A stretch of 64,000 nt of DNA from Marthasterias glacialis (lineage: Eukaryota > Echinodermata > Asteroidea > Forcipulatida > Asteriidae): the NCBI GenBank assembly GCA_911728455.2, contig OU452229.1, forward strand, positions 5,077,574-5,141,573, written 5' to 3'. Positions 12,171 to 24,090 of the stretch are shown piece after piece (position 1 is the stretch's first letter; each line of letters opens with the position of its first letter). Under the pieces are notes generated by a model that saw only the letters and a list, made by a program, of their open reading frames with translations, did no database searches and was not told the DNA's origin. Made by a program: the position numbers and the translations under genes.

Positions 12171-13173
12171 ATCTGTGAAGAGACAATTTTATTTAACAGT
12201 GAACTACTCATACTCATAAACTAAACTTACCATCATAAAAATAGCAACAGATTTGCATGATTTAAGATCTCCACTTTATTGGTTGGTAACATATCAAAGT
12301 TTAGTTGGTAAACAGTCAGCGAGTGCGAAATAATGATTTCAAAAAATAGTTTTAAAACTTCAAACACGGTTTTCTCCAGACGTGAAAAGTTTGACTGCGG
12401 TGGCTCAATTGTCTCTTCCTTGAAAACGTTGACGAACGGCCATTCTCTGAACTAAACCACATTAGCATGCAGGGCTCTGAAACCTCTCGGTGGTTGAGCA
12501 TGGCTTGAGGTACATGTAGCATAGATGAGGTTCTACAATTTTGTGTTTAGCAAGCAAGGCAGCAGGTTGTACTAGTTGTTGTATTCATAGCCTGGTATGT
12601 CCACTAATGCAGCGTGGTTCACCCTCAGAATTTCAATCCGTCAATTAGGGGGTTTTAATTTATACTGCACTGTGGAGCTGTCACTTTTAAACTCAGACAG
12701 TTGGTCCATAGGGGAGGAGTGACGATAAACAGAGATCTTAAAATGAGTCTTGTATGTTTTTTTTGTTTTGGTAATATGTGTGAGGGAGAGTCTATTGTAC
12801 TTATTGTGTTGGAAAGTTAAAGGCACGTTGCAGCCATGTGAAATCTTTGATTTTAAAGCGGAAATCGGCTTTTTCATTGAATGTGGCAAATTTTTGTTTC
12901 CACTTTTTCAAAAAGACAGTCGCAAAATGTGTGTTCTTTTTTATGGGACGGCAGTCTTCGTTATCTTCGTGATAACCCAAGAGGGCGCTAGAAAACTAAG
13001 ACTACGTTTCTGGACATGCAGTGCTGTTGCTGGTACGTGCACTGTAAAGCAGTGTATAGCGTGAGTTGTCACTGGTTCACATGTTGAATTCCTTGGACAG
13101 CATGGTAGACAATGGTTCTTGTTTGGAAACTTGAACTTGTTTACTAAAAACTACACAATGTTTTAAGGTTTAA

Positions 13174-13541
13174 AGCCCCAGCTCAACATTGGTAAAGAGT
13201 CTGTTAAATGCTTCCATTCTTTGCACAAATCAAGATATTTGTAATGAAACCAACCTGTGAAAATGTCAGCTCAATTCGTTGTTTCGTTTTTGAGAAAACG
13301 GTATAAATGCATTGAGCGTATTTGTAAATTCCTATTGGCAGATTTTTCATCCACTGAGATGAAAACTAATTTTGAATCTTATTCGTTCACTCATTTGTTA
13401 TTTACATAGTAGAAATGATTACACTTCAGGCAGAAATGTTTCAGGAAAAGTTTGTCACCATTGTTATCTTTAAACCATGTAAGGTTTATGTAAATCTGTG
13501 GAGATTTATGTTTTCTTTCTTACCAATGTTGAGCTGGGGCT
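13174..13541. mobile_element. TTAA-type MITE, AGCCCCAGCTCAACATTGGT ends, copy 1
   Basis: The left end AGCCCCAGCTCAACATTGGT is an inverted match of the right end (13522-13541). TTAA precedes the left end (13170-13173); the right flank has decayed to GTAT. The same family at 50419-50917 keeps TTAA on both sides, pointing to a piggyBac- or Kolobok-type integration. The 368-bp interior has no transposase. Confidence 0.78.
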
Positions 13542-13637
13542 GTATTGAAATGAGAATATATAGAATACACCGAATGTACACAGTACATGTATATGTACAT
13601 GTATGTACAGTGTACATGAAAGTTAAAGGGGGGATGT

Positions 13638-13808
13638 TGTCATGATCATGCAGTCCTGTGGCTGTACCTAGAATTAGGAAATCTTACCCAGTTACTGCAC
13701 ATGCATGCGTAGTGACGGTCAGAGCGCGCACACATGTGCAGTAACTGGTTCAGAGTTCATAGTTTCATGTACACTGTACAGCCACAGGCCTGAGTACGAT
13801 CATGAGGA
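13638..13808. repeat. Inverted-repeat element with nested palindromes
   Basis: Outer arms (TCATGATC...CCTGTGGCTGTAC and its complement ending at GATCATGA) enclose inner arms GTTACTGCACATG / CATGTGCAGTAAC. The symmetric layout over about 170 bases suggests a small palindromic MITE able to fold into a long hairpin. No TSD was resolved. Confidence 0.65.
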
Positions 13809-14882
13809 CAGTCCCATGAGGTGTGCTGCACATTGTACATTCCAGCAACATACGATGTACAATTTTACATAGTGCAGATGTATGGTCTGCACACAATGTA
13901 CTTTAAATCATTTTTACAACCTAAACAATTAGTATTGATTTGTGGACATGGACTTGTATTGAACAGATTACAGACTGCATGTTGTAGTGTAAATGCATTT
14001 TTTCAATTTTGAACACGAATTCTACAATGTAGCAATGTGATCATTTTGGGCCATCAAAAATTAAAAACATATATCTATGCATCACAAGATACATCTTGTA
14101 AGTAAAAAAGCACCATACATAGAGAAAGTTTTTAAAACATTATTTTTGTTCTTAGAATTTATAGAAATTTGTGTTAATTGAATTTTGGTTATTTATGTCT
14201 TATTTACACACTTCCTTTTGATTCACTATACATGAAGTGGTACATTGTATAGGATTTGTTTACATTTTCAATTGACACACTTATCATAAAGACAGTATTC
14301 AGACACTTGGGTGTTATACATTTCAATTAGATCAGGTATTACATTTCACCAAATGGCCAATTTGGCTGCGAGAGGGCGGAATGAATACGAGTAGATTTAT
14401 TGATGTGTTCCAGATGCAGCTCATCTAATAAAATGTTCCCTTTGGCGTGCAGGCAGTATCGCGCTCTGTCTGAGTGGAATGTTTATATCCCACAGTGAGG
14501 AAATATGAACGTATTTTTGCTGCAAATTTTCACCTTCGCTGTGCTTTAGATTCAAAGAAAAAAAAAACGTGCTGTTTATGGCCTGCTACAGGGCATTGAT
14601 GTTCATAACGTATATAAATTGATGAATAAGAAAGCATGTTTATTGCAGGATTGTTCAATTATATCAGTGATTTTCTTAAGTAGTACTGGTAGGGGCATTT
14701 TTCTGCAGGGCTTTGAAATGGATGAGCACTCCCCCCCCCCCCCCGCCCCTCCAGCTTTTTCTGGTAAATTTAATTGGCTAGAAGTAAATGTAGTGTGCAG
14801 TCTGTTGCTACGTGTAACATTGTAAAACATGATGAGTACCTAAAGTATTGAATATATCAGCCATGTTTCCTATGGCACCTGC

Positions 14883-15037
14883 TGTGGATTTCACAAAACT
14901 ATTCCTAACTTGGGACTTGTCTTAACTTATGACTAGTCTTATATATAAGTTAGGACTAGTCCTATGTATAAGTAAGGACTAGTTACTCCTCCTAACTAGA
15001 GATAAAAGACTAGTCCTAGCGCTTTGTGAAATCCACA
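14883..15037. mobile_element. Palindromic MITE with TGTGGATTTCACAAA ends
   Basis: Perfect 15-bp terminal inverted repeats TGTGGATTTCACAAA (14883-14897) and TTTGTGAAATCCACA (15023-15037) flank a 155-bp element. The interior repeats GACTAGTC-type palindromes. No coding capacity, and the target duplication is unclear. Confidence 0.75.
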
Positions 15038-15384
15038 CCTGTACCTGCATGGTTCAGCAATACATAATGAAATCTAGATTAATATGCTTAGTCGGCCCTT
15101 TAAATTATTGATTCATTCAAAAGAAGTAAATCCCCCTTGTCCCCTGTTCTAATAATTGAAACAGTCACTGCCACTGGGTCAGGTCACTTAATACAGGGTT
15201 GTAGAAGAGAGAAAGGCAGTAGTACCAGATTGAGCAGGTCACTAGTGGCTACAATTCAATATTGACCAGCTGCATGAAGAGACCCCCATGGGTAGGCACA
15301 GCAATTTACAGCGAGAGTCGTGAGGTAATGAATACACGTACCTGCCAACACAGTGCCTTCCCCAGCTTTTGACCCGATACCTTG

Positions 15385-15520
15385 CCCCAGAGGAAAAAGG
15401 AGGCCTTCATGCCCCTGGTCATTGCCTTGGTGCCCCTACAAATGCTCCGTCAGTAGACACTTGTATTTCCCTCGTAGAGTTCCCCCTACAAAGGAAAAGC
15501 TGCTGTGGCCTAACAAGAAT
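15385..15520. mobile_element. Degenerate copy of the CAGGCCTGAT MITE family
   Basis: The order of blocks AGGAGGCCTTCATGCCC, GGTCATTGCCTTGGTGCCCC and a CCTCGTAGAG stretch follows the family seen at 38345-38513 and elsewhere, but it is much diverged and its ends are lost. Confidence 0.4.
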
Positions 15521-17517
15521 GATACCAGGCTTGCAGTACAATAATACACCCCCCCAATATGGAACCATCCTGTTATTAATTAAAACTCGCTCCTTCCCCA
15601 TACAAAGCTTTGCTTGCCACCTTCCTGAATCCATCAGAATCCAACAGCAATGGATTATCAGCTCTCAAGTGCATGCACATATCATGTAGACTGATGAAAT
15701 TGTCTGTCCAATCAAAATTAAGCCGAACCTGCCATAATTTCAGTAAGAAGGGGCTCTGAGGGAAGCATTGTCATGGTTCTATAAACATATTCTTTTGTAA
15801 TATAGTCATAAAACAGTGAGTTTTCTCTGACAAGTGACAACCTGTAGTCTGTGTTGAATCTAATTCAAGGGGTGAATTGATTGCCCTTTCGAAAATCATT
15901 GCAGGTGTATTTTTCTCCAGCACACTGAAAGGTTCATAACCTGCGAGATTTTGTAAAAGCGTCATATTTTTTTCTTGTGTCATTATTGGAGTCAGAAAGC
16001 CATCCCCAAAGGGCCCATTTCATTTTCTTCCAAAACAAATTGATAATAAAATTCAATATTCAATTCACCCTTCAACATTACCAGTACCTACAAACGCTGG
16101 ATTTGTTTTGCAGTTTTTTCGGGGTCCCGATTTCATGCGGAGGTATTTCAGTAAATCCTCGTGAAATAAAACACCGTGTTTTCCGCTTGGCACAGGCCGT
16201 CTAATTTGCAGCACCGCACTCCAATTTTAAAGTTAAATTCAAGACAGAGTCTACACTCAACGGCTGTTACAAGATGGCTGTCCTGAGGCAGGAGAGCGTC
16301 CAGTGACTAAACAGACAGGTTGGCCGTGTAGTGTCTTTGCCCAAAAACCACTCCAAAGCCCTGCATCGATTTCAAAGTCTTTGCATGGCTGGAAGTTAGG
16401 CGATTGATTCTATAGCTTTAATTAAACCACGCACAGTTCCCACGTTTAATATTGCATTGCCTCCTTTGGCGGCCATCGATTTGGGGTTAGATTTGTGCCG
16501 AAGCACTGTGGGAGATAAGATGAAAAACGCCTGTCTTTTAGCAGCTAGCACCAAGCTTCGGGAATTACTGAAGTATCATAATGTTACGAATATGACTTGT
16601 ATCGTTTCCTCCTTTTTTCTTTGAACAATTTGATCACTACTGTCTTGGAGGTTTTATGTTTCAAAAGGATCAAGATGTTAAGTGCTATTTGAGTGAATAT
16701 CTTAGGTCTGGATCAATATTTGGACGGGACAGTTCGCCGTGATGGAAATATTTTTTTCCTGATATTTGATGATGAAATAGTGAGTTCGGGCTGAGCGTCA
16801 CACATGTCTGATCACCAGGTACTCTTAAAAAGCCTGCCTGTATTCAGGAATGCAGACCGGAATGGATTGTACGCTATCTATATGCTTGCCACGGGCACAA
16901 TAAGCACTCTTGTTAGAATGAGATTCAGACTCTACCTACTGTGCTGTGTTCCCTGCTCAACACTTTGCCCTAATAACCCGGCATCTTGCTGGCCAAGCAG
17001 GGCTTCATTTTACACCTATACTGCAATCAATAGTCTTTGCAACATATGGAATGGGTCAATGGACCCAATTTTCAGGAACAGTTTCAGAACTCGTGCAAGT
17101 CATTCCTGATGCGGATTTCTAGCAAATGAAATGGAACACTCTTCATATTTATCAAGACATTCCTGCACATGTATGTGTAGAGACACTGTCTACATACAGA
17201 CTTGCTGGCTGTCAAACAGTTAACACATGTGTGAAATCATTCAGACATATATCAAACACATTTTGTGTAGTTGGGCAAGCTCTCAAAATGATAATATTTT
17301 AAATGCAGGAGTTGAGGTTTCAAATTGTTATGAACATTAGTTTGTCAAGTTGTTCTAAAAAGTGTCAGTTCTCCTCATTTTATGTGTTTCTTTACTCAAA
17401 CTCAACCCTCTTCAATTAGAATTTTGTTGTAGTGGCCCATCTTCTGAATTATATACATTTCTGCAATGTACATGTACATCATGTACGTTATGTATGTGTG
17501 TTCATGGAAGTATGTAA

Positions 17518-17585
17518 AGCTGGTGGTCGCAGGTTCAAATCCCGCTCCAGTCAATTTTTCTTTGTTCACCCCAAAATTAAGTTAC
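17518..17585 (+). mobile_element. tRNA-derived SINE, family 2, 5'-truncated copy
   Basis: A B box GGTTCAAATCC is followed by CGCTCCAGTCAATTTTTCTT and TGTTCACCCC. The reverse complement of the same string is found at 28621-28665, where the tRNA-like head is also present. Here the A-box half is missing. Confidence 0.65.
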
Positions 17586-19330
17586 AGATTTATTACTAAA
17601 CACAGAGTAACTTCTGAGTGAGTTTCAATCATTTGAACCATAGTGCCAACTAGCAGCCAGTCAGCATTTTTAAAAATTTGTTATGCAATTTGCCCATCAC
17701 AAGACCCAAAGGCCGCTTGAGGTGTGGGCTACTTTTTGAAGGGATTGAAACCTGCCCCAGTGCGCAGAAACTAGACATGGCGAGATATAAAGGAAAGTCT
17801 CTTAACAGCACAGCTAAGAACAGCATGATGGTGTACTGACTACTGACTGTACTCACACTACGTATTATTAAAAAAATACATCTGTACATTTTATTACATG
17901 CAATGTTGAGCTCAGCAGGTCTAATATTGCAGAAATATAGTAGCAATTAAATCCAGGTGCCGCTGTGGCTGCACCATCTTGTATCGCCTTTCTGCCAATC
18001 GTTGCTGACAACAACCTAATCAACCATGTTTAGTTATTCCCTCTCACTCCTTGCCGACATTTATTGTCCTTGGTAAATTTTGAATGAACACTGTCAAGGA
18101 TTTCCAGCGGGGATGACTTTGGCAGGTGACTTCACAGTCCTTGCTGCAATGTGAAGATACCGGTCATTTTGTTAGTTTAACAGTCCATTTAACAGCTATT
18201 GTTAATTTTTTTACGTAGATGTAAATTGGTCAGCGGACCATGTACTTGTAGAAAGGCCTCCATGGTCAGTGCCTTGAACCATTGGTCAGTTCTCAAGCAC
18301 ACATATATGTAGTGGTGCGGGCTTTATTAGAGAGGTTTTAAACCTTGAGTACTTGTAAACATATCCCGGGGCTGTGAGTTAGTTCAAGGAGAATACTGGT
18401 AGATTTTCAGCCAAAACCCCCTTTGTTTTTGTCCAAATGTTTATTTATTTTTATTATTTTTATTTCTTATCAGCCCACATCCCATTGGTTTTGCTCATGG
18501 ATTTTATTACCAAATATCTTATACTTAACTTTGCCCTATTGATACAAGTATACACCATACTGTAGCTTAATAACTTAATGTTACTTAGTCTTGTGATCAT
18601 CAGGTTTCAAAGTTGTAGTCTTTACATCATTTTGTAGATCATACACTGGGGTTTTTGTTTTACACAGACATGACCCAATTTTGACCTTTCCATCCGCTTC
18701 AAACCGGCAGCTGAATGGAAAGTATATTGTTTGAGGTCTACAGCAAATATTGTATGAAATGCCGATATGGTTTCTGTGTATGGAATCATAACTGAGGTGT
18801 ACTCTTTCAGAAGGTATGTTTGATGATGTCATCGTATGTAAGAGCGCCCCCTTGCAACAACGTTTAAAAAGGCTAAATTTTCAATTGGGTACTTTGCATC
18901 TTGATCACAACGAGATAAATGGTTTATTGTATTGTAGCTGAAAAACTGGATTTAGTCAAAAAAATTTAGTAACATCACCATGACATCATCGGGGATCGAA
19001 ATACATTGATTATAAGTTTACTTTGTTCGACAATTCATGATCTCCTGAATTACACAAGATAAATTCATTATCTTTGTAGTGTCATTTTAAAGTTAAAAGA
19101 AAACGTGACATGTTTATTTTATCCATGACTCTAATTAACCTTTCCTTCCAGCTGTATAATAAATATTAAGAGTTATGTAAGGATGTACTACAAAATTTAA
19201 CATTAAATAACACACTTATTTTCCAGTGTGAAATCTTGATGATTTATCTTTTAAATTTCCCACCCAAACCCCCTGTGTTCATTTTTGTGAACACTTAATT
19301 TCTAGTATTAATTTGTTAAAAATGTCTACC

Positions 19331-19469
19331 ATTTTCTTCTTGATAAAGGGCACCTCTATGAGGAAATTTTAAAGTTCTATTGGAACATTTCAAGGGCACC
19401 AAGGCAATGACAAGGGGCAACGGAGGCAAGCGCCTCTGTTGTCTCTGTGAAGTACATGTATAAGGCCTG
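19331..19469 (-). mobile_element. CAGGCCTGAT MITE family, truncated copy
   Basis: It carries the family blocks AAGGGCACCTCTATGAGGAA, GGGCACCAAGGCAATGAC and a terminal TAAGGCCTG. The other terminus, with the first 40 or so bases, is missing. Confidence 0.7.
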
Positions 19470-19635
19470 GCTCTTCATTTACCATGCACTAAATTTACAA
19501 AGCAGTTCCTTGCAAAACATTCAAGGAGGCGCCAACCCCCACTTCCTTCAAAAAAAAAAAAAAATTGTCAGACCTGGTGGAAGTGGGAGGGATGGGGTTG
19601 AGGCCCCGAGTTTCCCCCTCCAGTGAAATTCTTTC

Positions 19636-19852
19636 TATTGACCCAATTCACCTGTCGTCTTCACCAATGATAAATCTTGACCGAGCTATTTCTGAGGAGT
19701 CAGAATCCTTGTGCGTTTCTAAGTGGTGTACATTTTGGGTGACTAGCATGTGATGAGACTAGACGTGCACCAACGTCGTTACATGCAATTTGACTCCCGA
19801 AATGGCAGACCATGAGCAGACGGTAGACGTGTGTGACGTCAATTCAAGGGGT
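19636..19852 (+). repeat. Dispersed repeat family W, copy 2
   Basis: It begins ATTGACCCAATTCACCTGTC, contains GAAATGGCAGACC, and ends in GTGTGACGTCAATTC. Block order matches the copies at 10926-11142 (reverse) and 48416-48618. Confidence 0.65.
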
Positions 19853-19990
19853 TTCTACTAGTATTATACTTCTTTAACTTCCCCAGCCACCGTGCTCAGC
19901 TGTAAATTGTAAATTGTTAGCCACAAAAAAAAATAAAAAAATACAGTTAACTCATTCTAAATAATAAATAAGTCACCCATTTTTAGGTCA

Positions 19991-20719
19991 TAGTAGACCA
20001 GCCAAGGAGTAAAATTTTACTTTGGACGGCATAGTTTGTTAATGGCTGGCATCCATGCTAGATATATTGTTCATGGTCTCGGGCAGACGAATAGGCCGGA
20101 TGCCACCCTCAAATTTGAATTTTAAGGTCATTCCGGGGTCAAAAGGTCAAATAAGGTCAAAATCTGTATTTTCAGGATTTTTAATCAATAATGATCTGTA
20201 TTGGTAGATCTATCCATAAAATGTATTTTCATCATCATGGTGACATCACAAGTCTGTCAAATGAAGAGTAAAACATTCATTTTGTGCACAAACGTATAGT
20301 GAAATGAAACAAAAAAGTGCCATTATCTCAAAAACTGTACATTTGCACATATCAAAGTTACATGTACTCCAGATTTTTCTTGGAACATTTATTTTGAAAA
20401 TGAATGGTTCTGATCAGTCGATAGACATCCCAGGCAGTTTTTAAAATCGTAATATTGAACAATTTTGGAAAGTTCGGGCAGGCGCGGGGGTATCCTGAAA
20501 CTAGCTTTTGCTAAATTGGGTTTATCGAGTAGTGTCACTGCTTAGTAATGCATAGCGTATAATGGACTACACAACGGAAGGCTATGGATTGTAACGACCA
20601 AAGCCGGTCATAAGACCTATTTATCCAGGAACATTTCCATTGACTTACATCATAAGTAAGTACAATTGGCAATCAAGACACTATATTGGGTCTTCTGTTG
20701 CCTAGCAACCGCCCTTTAG
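19991..20719 (+). repeat. Left terminal inverted repeat of the 4.8-kb transposon
   Basis: It runs from TAGTAGACCAGCC to GCAACCGCCCTTTAG and matches the right arm in reverse. It includes AAAGGTCAAATAAGGTCAAA-type steps and a CGGGCAGGCGCGGGGGTATC block near 20480. The arm has no ORF; host transcription would read it as intron. Confidence 0.9.
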
Positions 20720-21168
20720 AGATCTTTGAGATTCGTTTCACAAATGAAAATGGGGCGCATTGGGAAACTTCCGCCTCATTACAAAGTTACATTGCGCCCC
20801 AAAATGTATGGTTGGGCCTGAAATGTGTCTCTGACTTTTAAAGTGTTTAACTATTAGTAAAAAGTGAATTTTCAAGTTGCAAACCATGTATGGTAATTAC
20901 AAAATAAAAAGTTTGACACCTTGGAAAGAGGTTTTTCATAGTGTATCAAATCGTTGGTGAATTTTTTTCTGTAAATCACACATAGTAATATAATTTAAAA
21001 AAACGTCAGTGCTTTATATTTTACAAACACTGTCAAACGTTTTGCTTTCGGCAAGGATTTGTTTGACTTTTTCTACTTTGGGAGGTGGCCAAAAAGTATA
21101 GTAAGAGTGAATCAACACGGCCTTAAAGGTCTACAGCTGTGTGTACACGAACGTCTGAATTTGCTAGT

Positions 21169-24090
21169 CTATTGACCAGCCGGGTTGCTACAGTCAATTG
21201 CGTCACATCCATAAGCATAATATGTGCACTTGAGGTCCTTTCTGAAACAGCTGCATCTGCCCGTCTTGCACTTTGATTTGCAGCCACAGGAAACTAGTTA
21301 TAGACAGGCATCTGGGATAGGGGGTAGTCTTGTCCATACAGCTTCCAAGCATCCAGACACCCTCTTCCAAGCCGCAGTGTCGATAGGCGGGGAGACGTCT
21401 ATGTGCTCTCTGTCCGCCTGCAACCATATCTTTGCCTGGTAGTTGGCACGTGCTGGTAGTTGGCACGTGCTGAGTGAACATTTCTAGACCCTTATTTGCC
21501 TTACCAAAGAGTTGGAGCCTAGCATTATTGACGTTGGACTGCTCAGGGGTACCATATAAATGACACACAAACTGCTCAACTGGCGCAAGTTCACCATCAC
21601 GCCCAATTCCCTTGACGAGAAGCGGTTGTTTTTCAAAGGTTTTCCAGCATGTCTTCTTCTCATGGCCAGTAAATGAGGAGGTTGTATCACAGCCCGTTAG
21701 TGCATGGAAGCTGAGAAGGTTGTCTCTCATAGGTAGTGAAGGTCGCCCATATAATTGCATGTATTGGATAACACTTCCTCTGTTTTGCAGTTCCGGAGAT
21801 CATCCACCACCTCAGCAGCTTTTGCAGCAATGAAGTGCAGAAGGAGAAGCATGACATCGGTATCTCCGCATACAACAAGAATTCCTCGATATCCTTCAGT
21901 GATCGCCTCACAGGCATGGAGTATTAGCCTGGTGTCAGTCTCCTCGTGATTTCCTTGAAGTTTTACATTATCTCTCCTGTTAGACTTGGCGCGTGTCGCA
22001 TCGAGGAAACCGCCGCCTGTCACTATCTCGTGCCCTTCTGTTAGATCTTTCTCTAAGATGGCTTGAGACAGGAACTTGGCTAAATCAGCCTTGTTCTCAC
22101 CCAGGGCAATAAATTGACTCCAACCTGTGGAAGTGGGACATGTGGTCCATCGATAAGTTTACGAATCGGCTTTCTTTTCCCTGTGCGCTTGGATGAGTTA
22201 CTGCCTTGATTGAGCCTTCACCGATATAACGATAAAATACCACATCAACTCTTGTATTATCTCCAAGGTGTTTCGTCACTGTAGATATGAATACAGCAGC
22301 ATAGTCACCAAATGTATGACATCCTTGAGGCTTCCCAAGAGCTTGGATAAGTGCATGACCATCTATCAGCACACATGTCTTCATGTCGTTCTTGGGAACT
22401 TCCGGTGATGTCTGTAGTCCTGACATTAAGATGTTGATTAGTTCCGCCTTTGGTGTCGAGTTCATCTCACCTCCAGCCTTGGCAAGAGACATCGGGATTG
22501 GGGGAAAGCTCGTGCTGCAGAATATTCTCTATTTCCAATGGTCGGCCCCCAGTGGCAGCATTTAGTAATCTTTGCATCAATTTTCTGTCAGCTTTGATGG
22601 TCTTATGTATATTCTGTTTTGTAGAAACGTTTGCCTTGTATAGATCAGCAAATGTTTTTGAGTGATGTTTCGTCAGTGTGTCATGAAACCCAACAGTTTC
22701 CTCAATCAAACGTTGCTTCACATTAGTAAGAACACGCTGCTTCCCACGATCCTCAGCCGTTAGAAGATCGCTCATGACATCACTTGAGGCGGTGTCCCTG
22801 GTTGCAAGCGATACAAGAGGTATCTCGCTAACAACAGAGTCAATATCGCCATCGTCCCCTGCGACCATGGTTGTGTGTTCTCGAAACACATCAAATCTGT
22901 TTAGCTGTGTGACAAGTTTCTTCACATCATCAACATCACGTTTTGTGCGGGATGGTATACTATCAGAACGAGTGAAGACAGCCTCTTCCTCGTCATCTGC
23001 TAGATTGAAGAGAGATCGTACGTCTTGAGTGATGATTGATCGCTCTGACCAAGTGATGCAGAATTTGTCTCTTGCTTGATCGTTCCTTGTTATACCAATT
23101 ATGCCATTTTGCATCTTGCATGTCTTGTTCATCCACTCAGTTGCCTGATCGGCAGAAACTTGGTTGAAGCGCCTTTTGGTCCTCTTGACGACAAAGTTCC
23201 CGTTTGTGAACTCAGTATGAACTTCTGGTGCTGTCGTTTCGAGGAGTTTCATATCCGCAAGAAAGACAGGTCCCCATCGGGCATAGTTAGTGTGATCGTA
23301 GATGGTAAGCCATGGCAGCATTGCTGAAAATGCTTTTAGATGAAGGGTCCAGTTGCCATCTCTCTGAGCCCTGATAAAGTCCAGCAGAATCTCCACCATC
23401 TCCATGTACGTAGACCTTAGTCTGAAGTTTGGATTGTCAGAGAGATGCATGCTAAACTCCTTCAGGGAGTCTGTAATTGTGTTGTTGCTCATAAAGTTTG
23501 TAATTTCGCCAACTGCCTCACAAAGTTCGGTTCTGTGGTTGTCACCTTCCTTGTCGAACAGTTTAGCCACAGTTTGGGCAAGCTTTTCAACTTCTACATC
23601 TCGTTCACGATTTTCCAACATCCATGACTCAAACATAGGCCATTTGATGTGCCACAGAGCCTCATACGTCAGCTGGTGTCCTCTAACAGCGCGATAGTAG
23701 GCCTTACCATCCAACATGGTATCAGTAGTGTTGGCCGCATAAACACCTGCTTCTGTCCATAGGTCATCAAGCCCTGCACTTTCCATGTGCTATAGCCTTC
23801 AGGAAGTTGAAGCAGATATGCAGTCCTCCCATGAGAAAAATCACATTCTAAAACTTCGGATTTGCCCATACCAGTTCTTTTCCTCTGCTGTACAATGGCT
23901 GGTCAGCTGTGATGATGGTATGCTTTTGACCAATGTGCTTTGAAATGTCCATAAAGCGATTGATCACAGTGGTGAGTGTATCATTGTCATCTGCTGGCGC
24001 CTGAAGAATAGGTAGCATCCCTGCTGTTGTCACGGTGGGATCAACCAAACTGGTGGCCTCATTAAGAGCTAAAGGGCGGTTGCTAGGCAA
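21169..24090 (-). pseudogene. Decayed transposon protein: GGLH region, PIN/FEN1-like nuclease region, Cys-rich C-terminus
   Basis: Read on the minus strand, the protein is split over several frames. Segment 24090-23848 has NRPLALNEATSLVDPTVTTA and ADQPLYSRGKELVWANP. A short piece in another frame has GGLHICFNFLKAI. Segment 23786-22467 (439 aa) includes MLDGKAYYRAVRGHQLTYEA and the mid-protein DHTNYARWGPVFLADM. Segment 22492-22097 has CVLIDGHALIQALGK and DVVFYRY. Segment 22023-21727 has HEETDTRLILHA and GDTDVMLLLLHF. Segment 21760-21203 has HALTGCDTTSSF. A final frame (to the stop at 21169-21171) holds a CGCKSKC/CSCF/C cluster. The acidic motifs (LIDGHA, HEETDT, DTDV, TGCDT) look like the metal-binding positions of PIN/FEN1-fold nucleases, and the Cys cluster resembles a CXC-type DNA-binding motif. 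I recognise the family from memory as an uncharacterised, transposon-associated protein common in invertebrate genomes. At least five frame breaks make it non-functional. The usual N-terminal part is absent: the frame starts at the inner edge of the right TIR. Confidence 0.82.

Noticed and set aside
21224-21833. Plus-strand open frames inside the 4.8-kb transposon
   Set aside because: They are antisense shadows of the minus-strand transposon gene.
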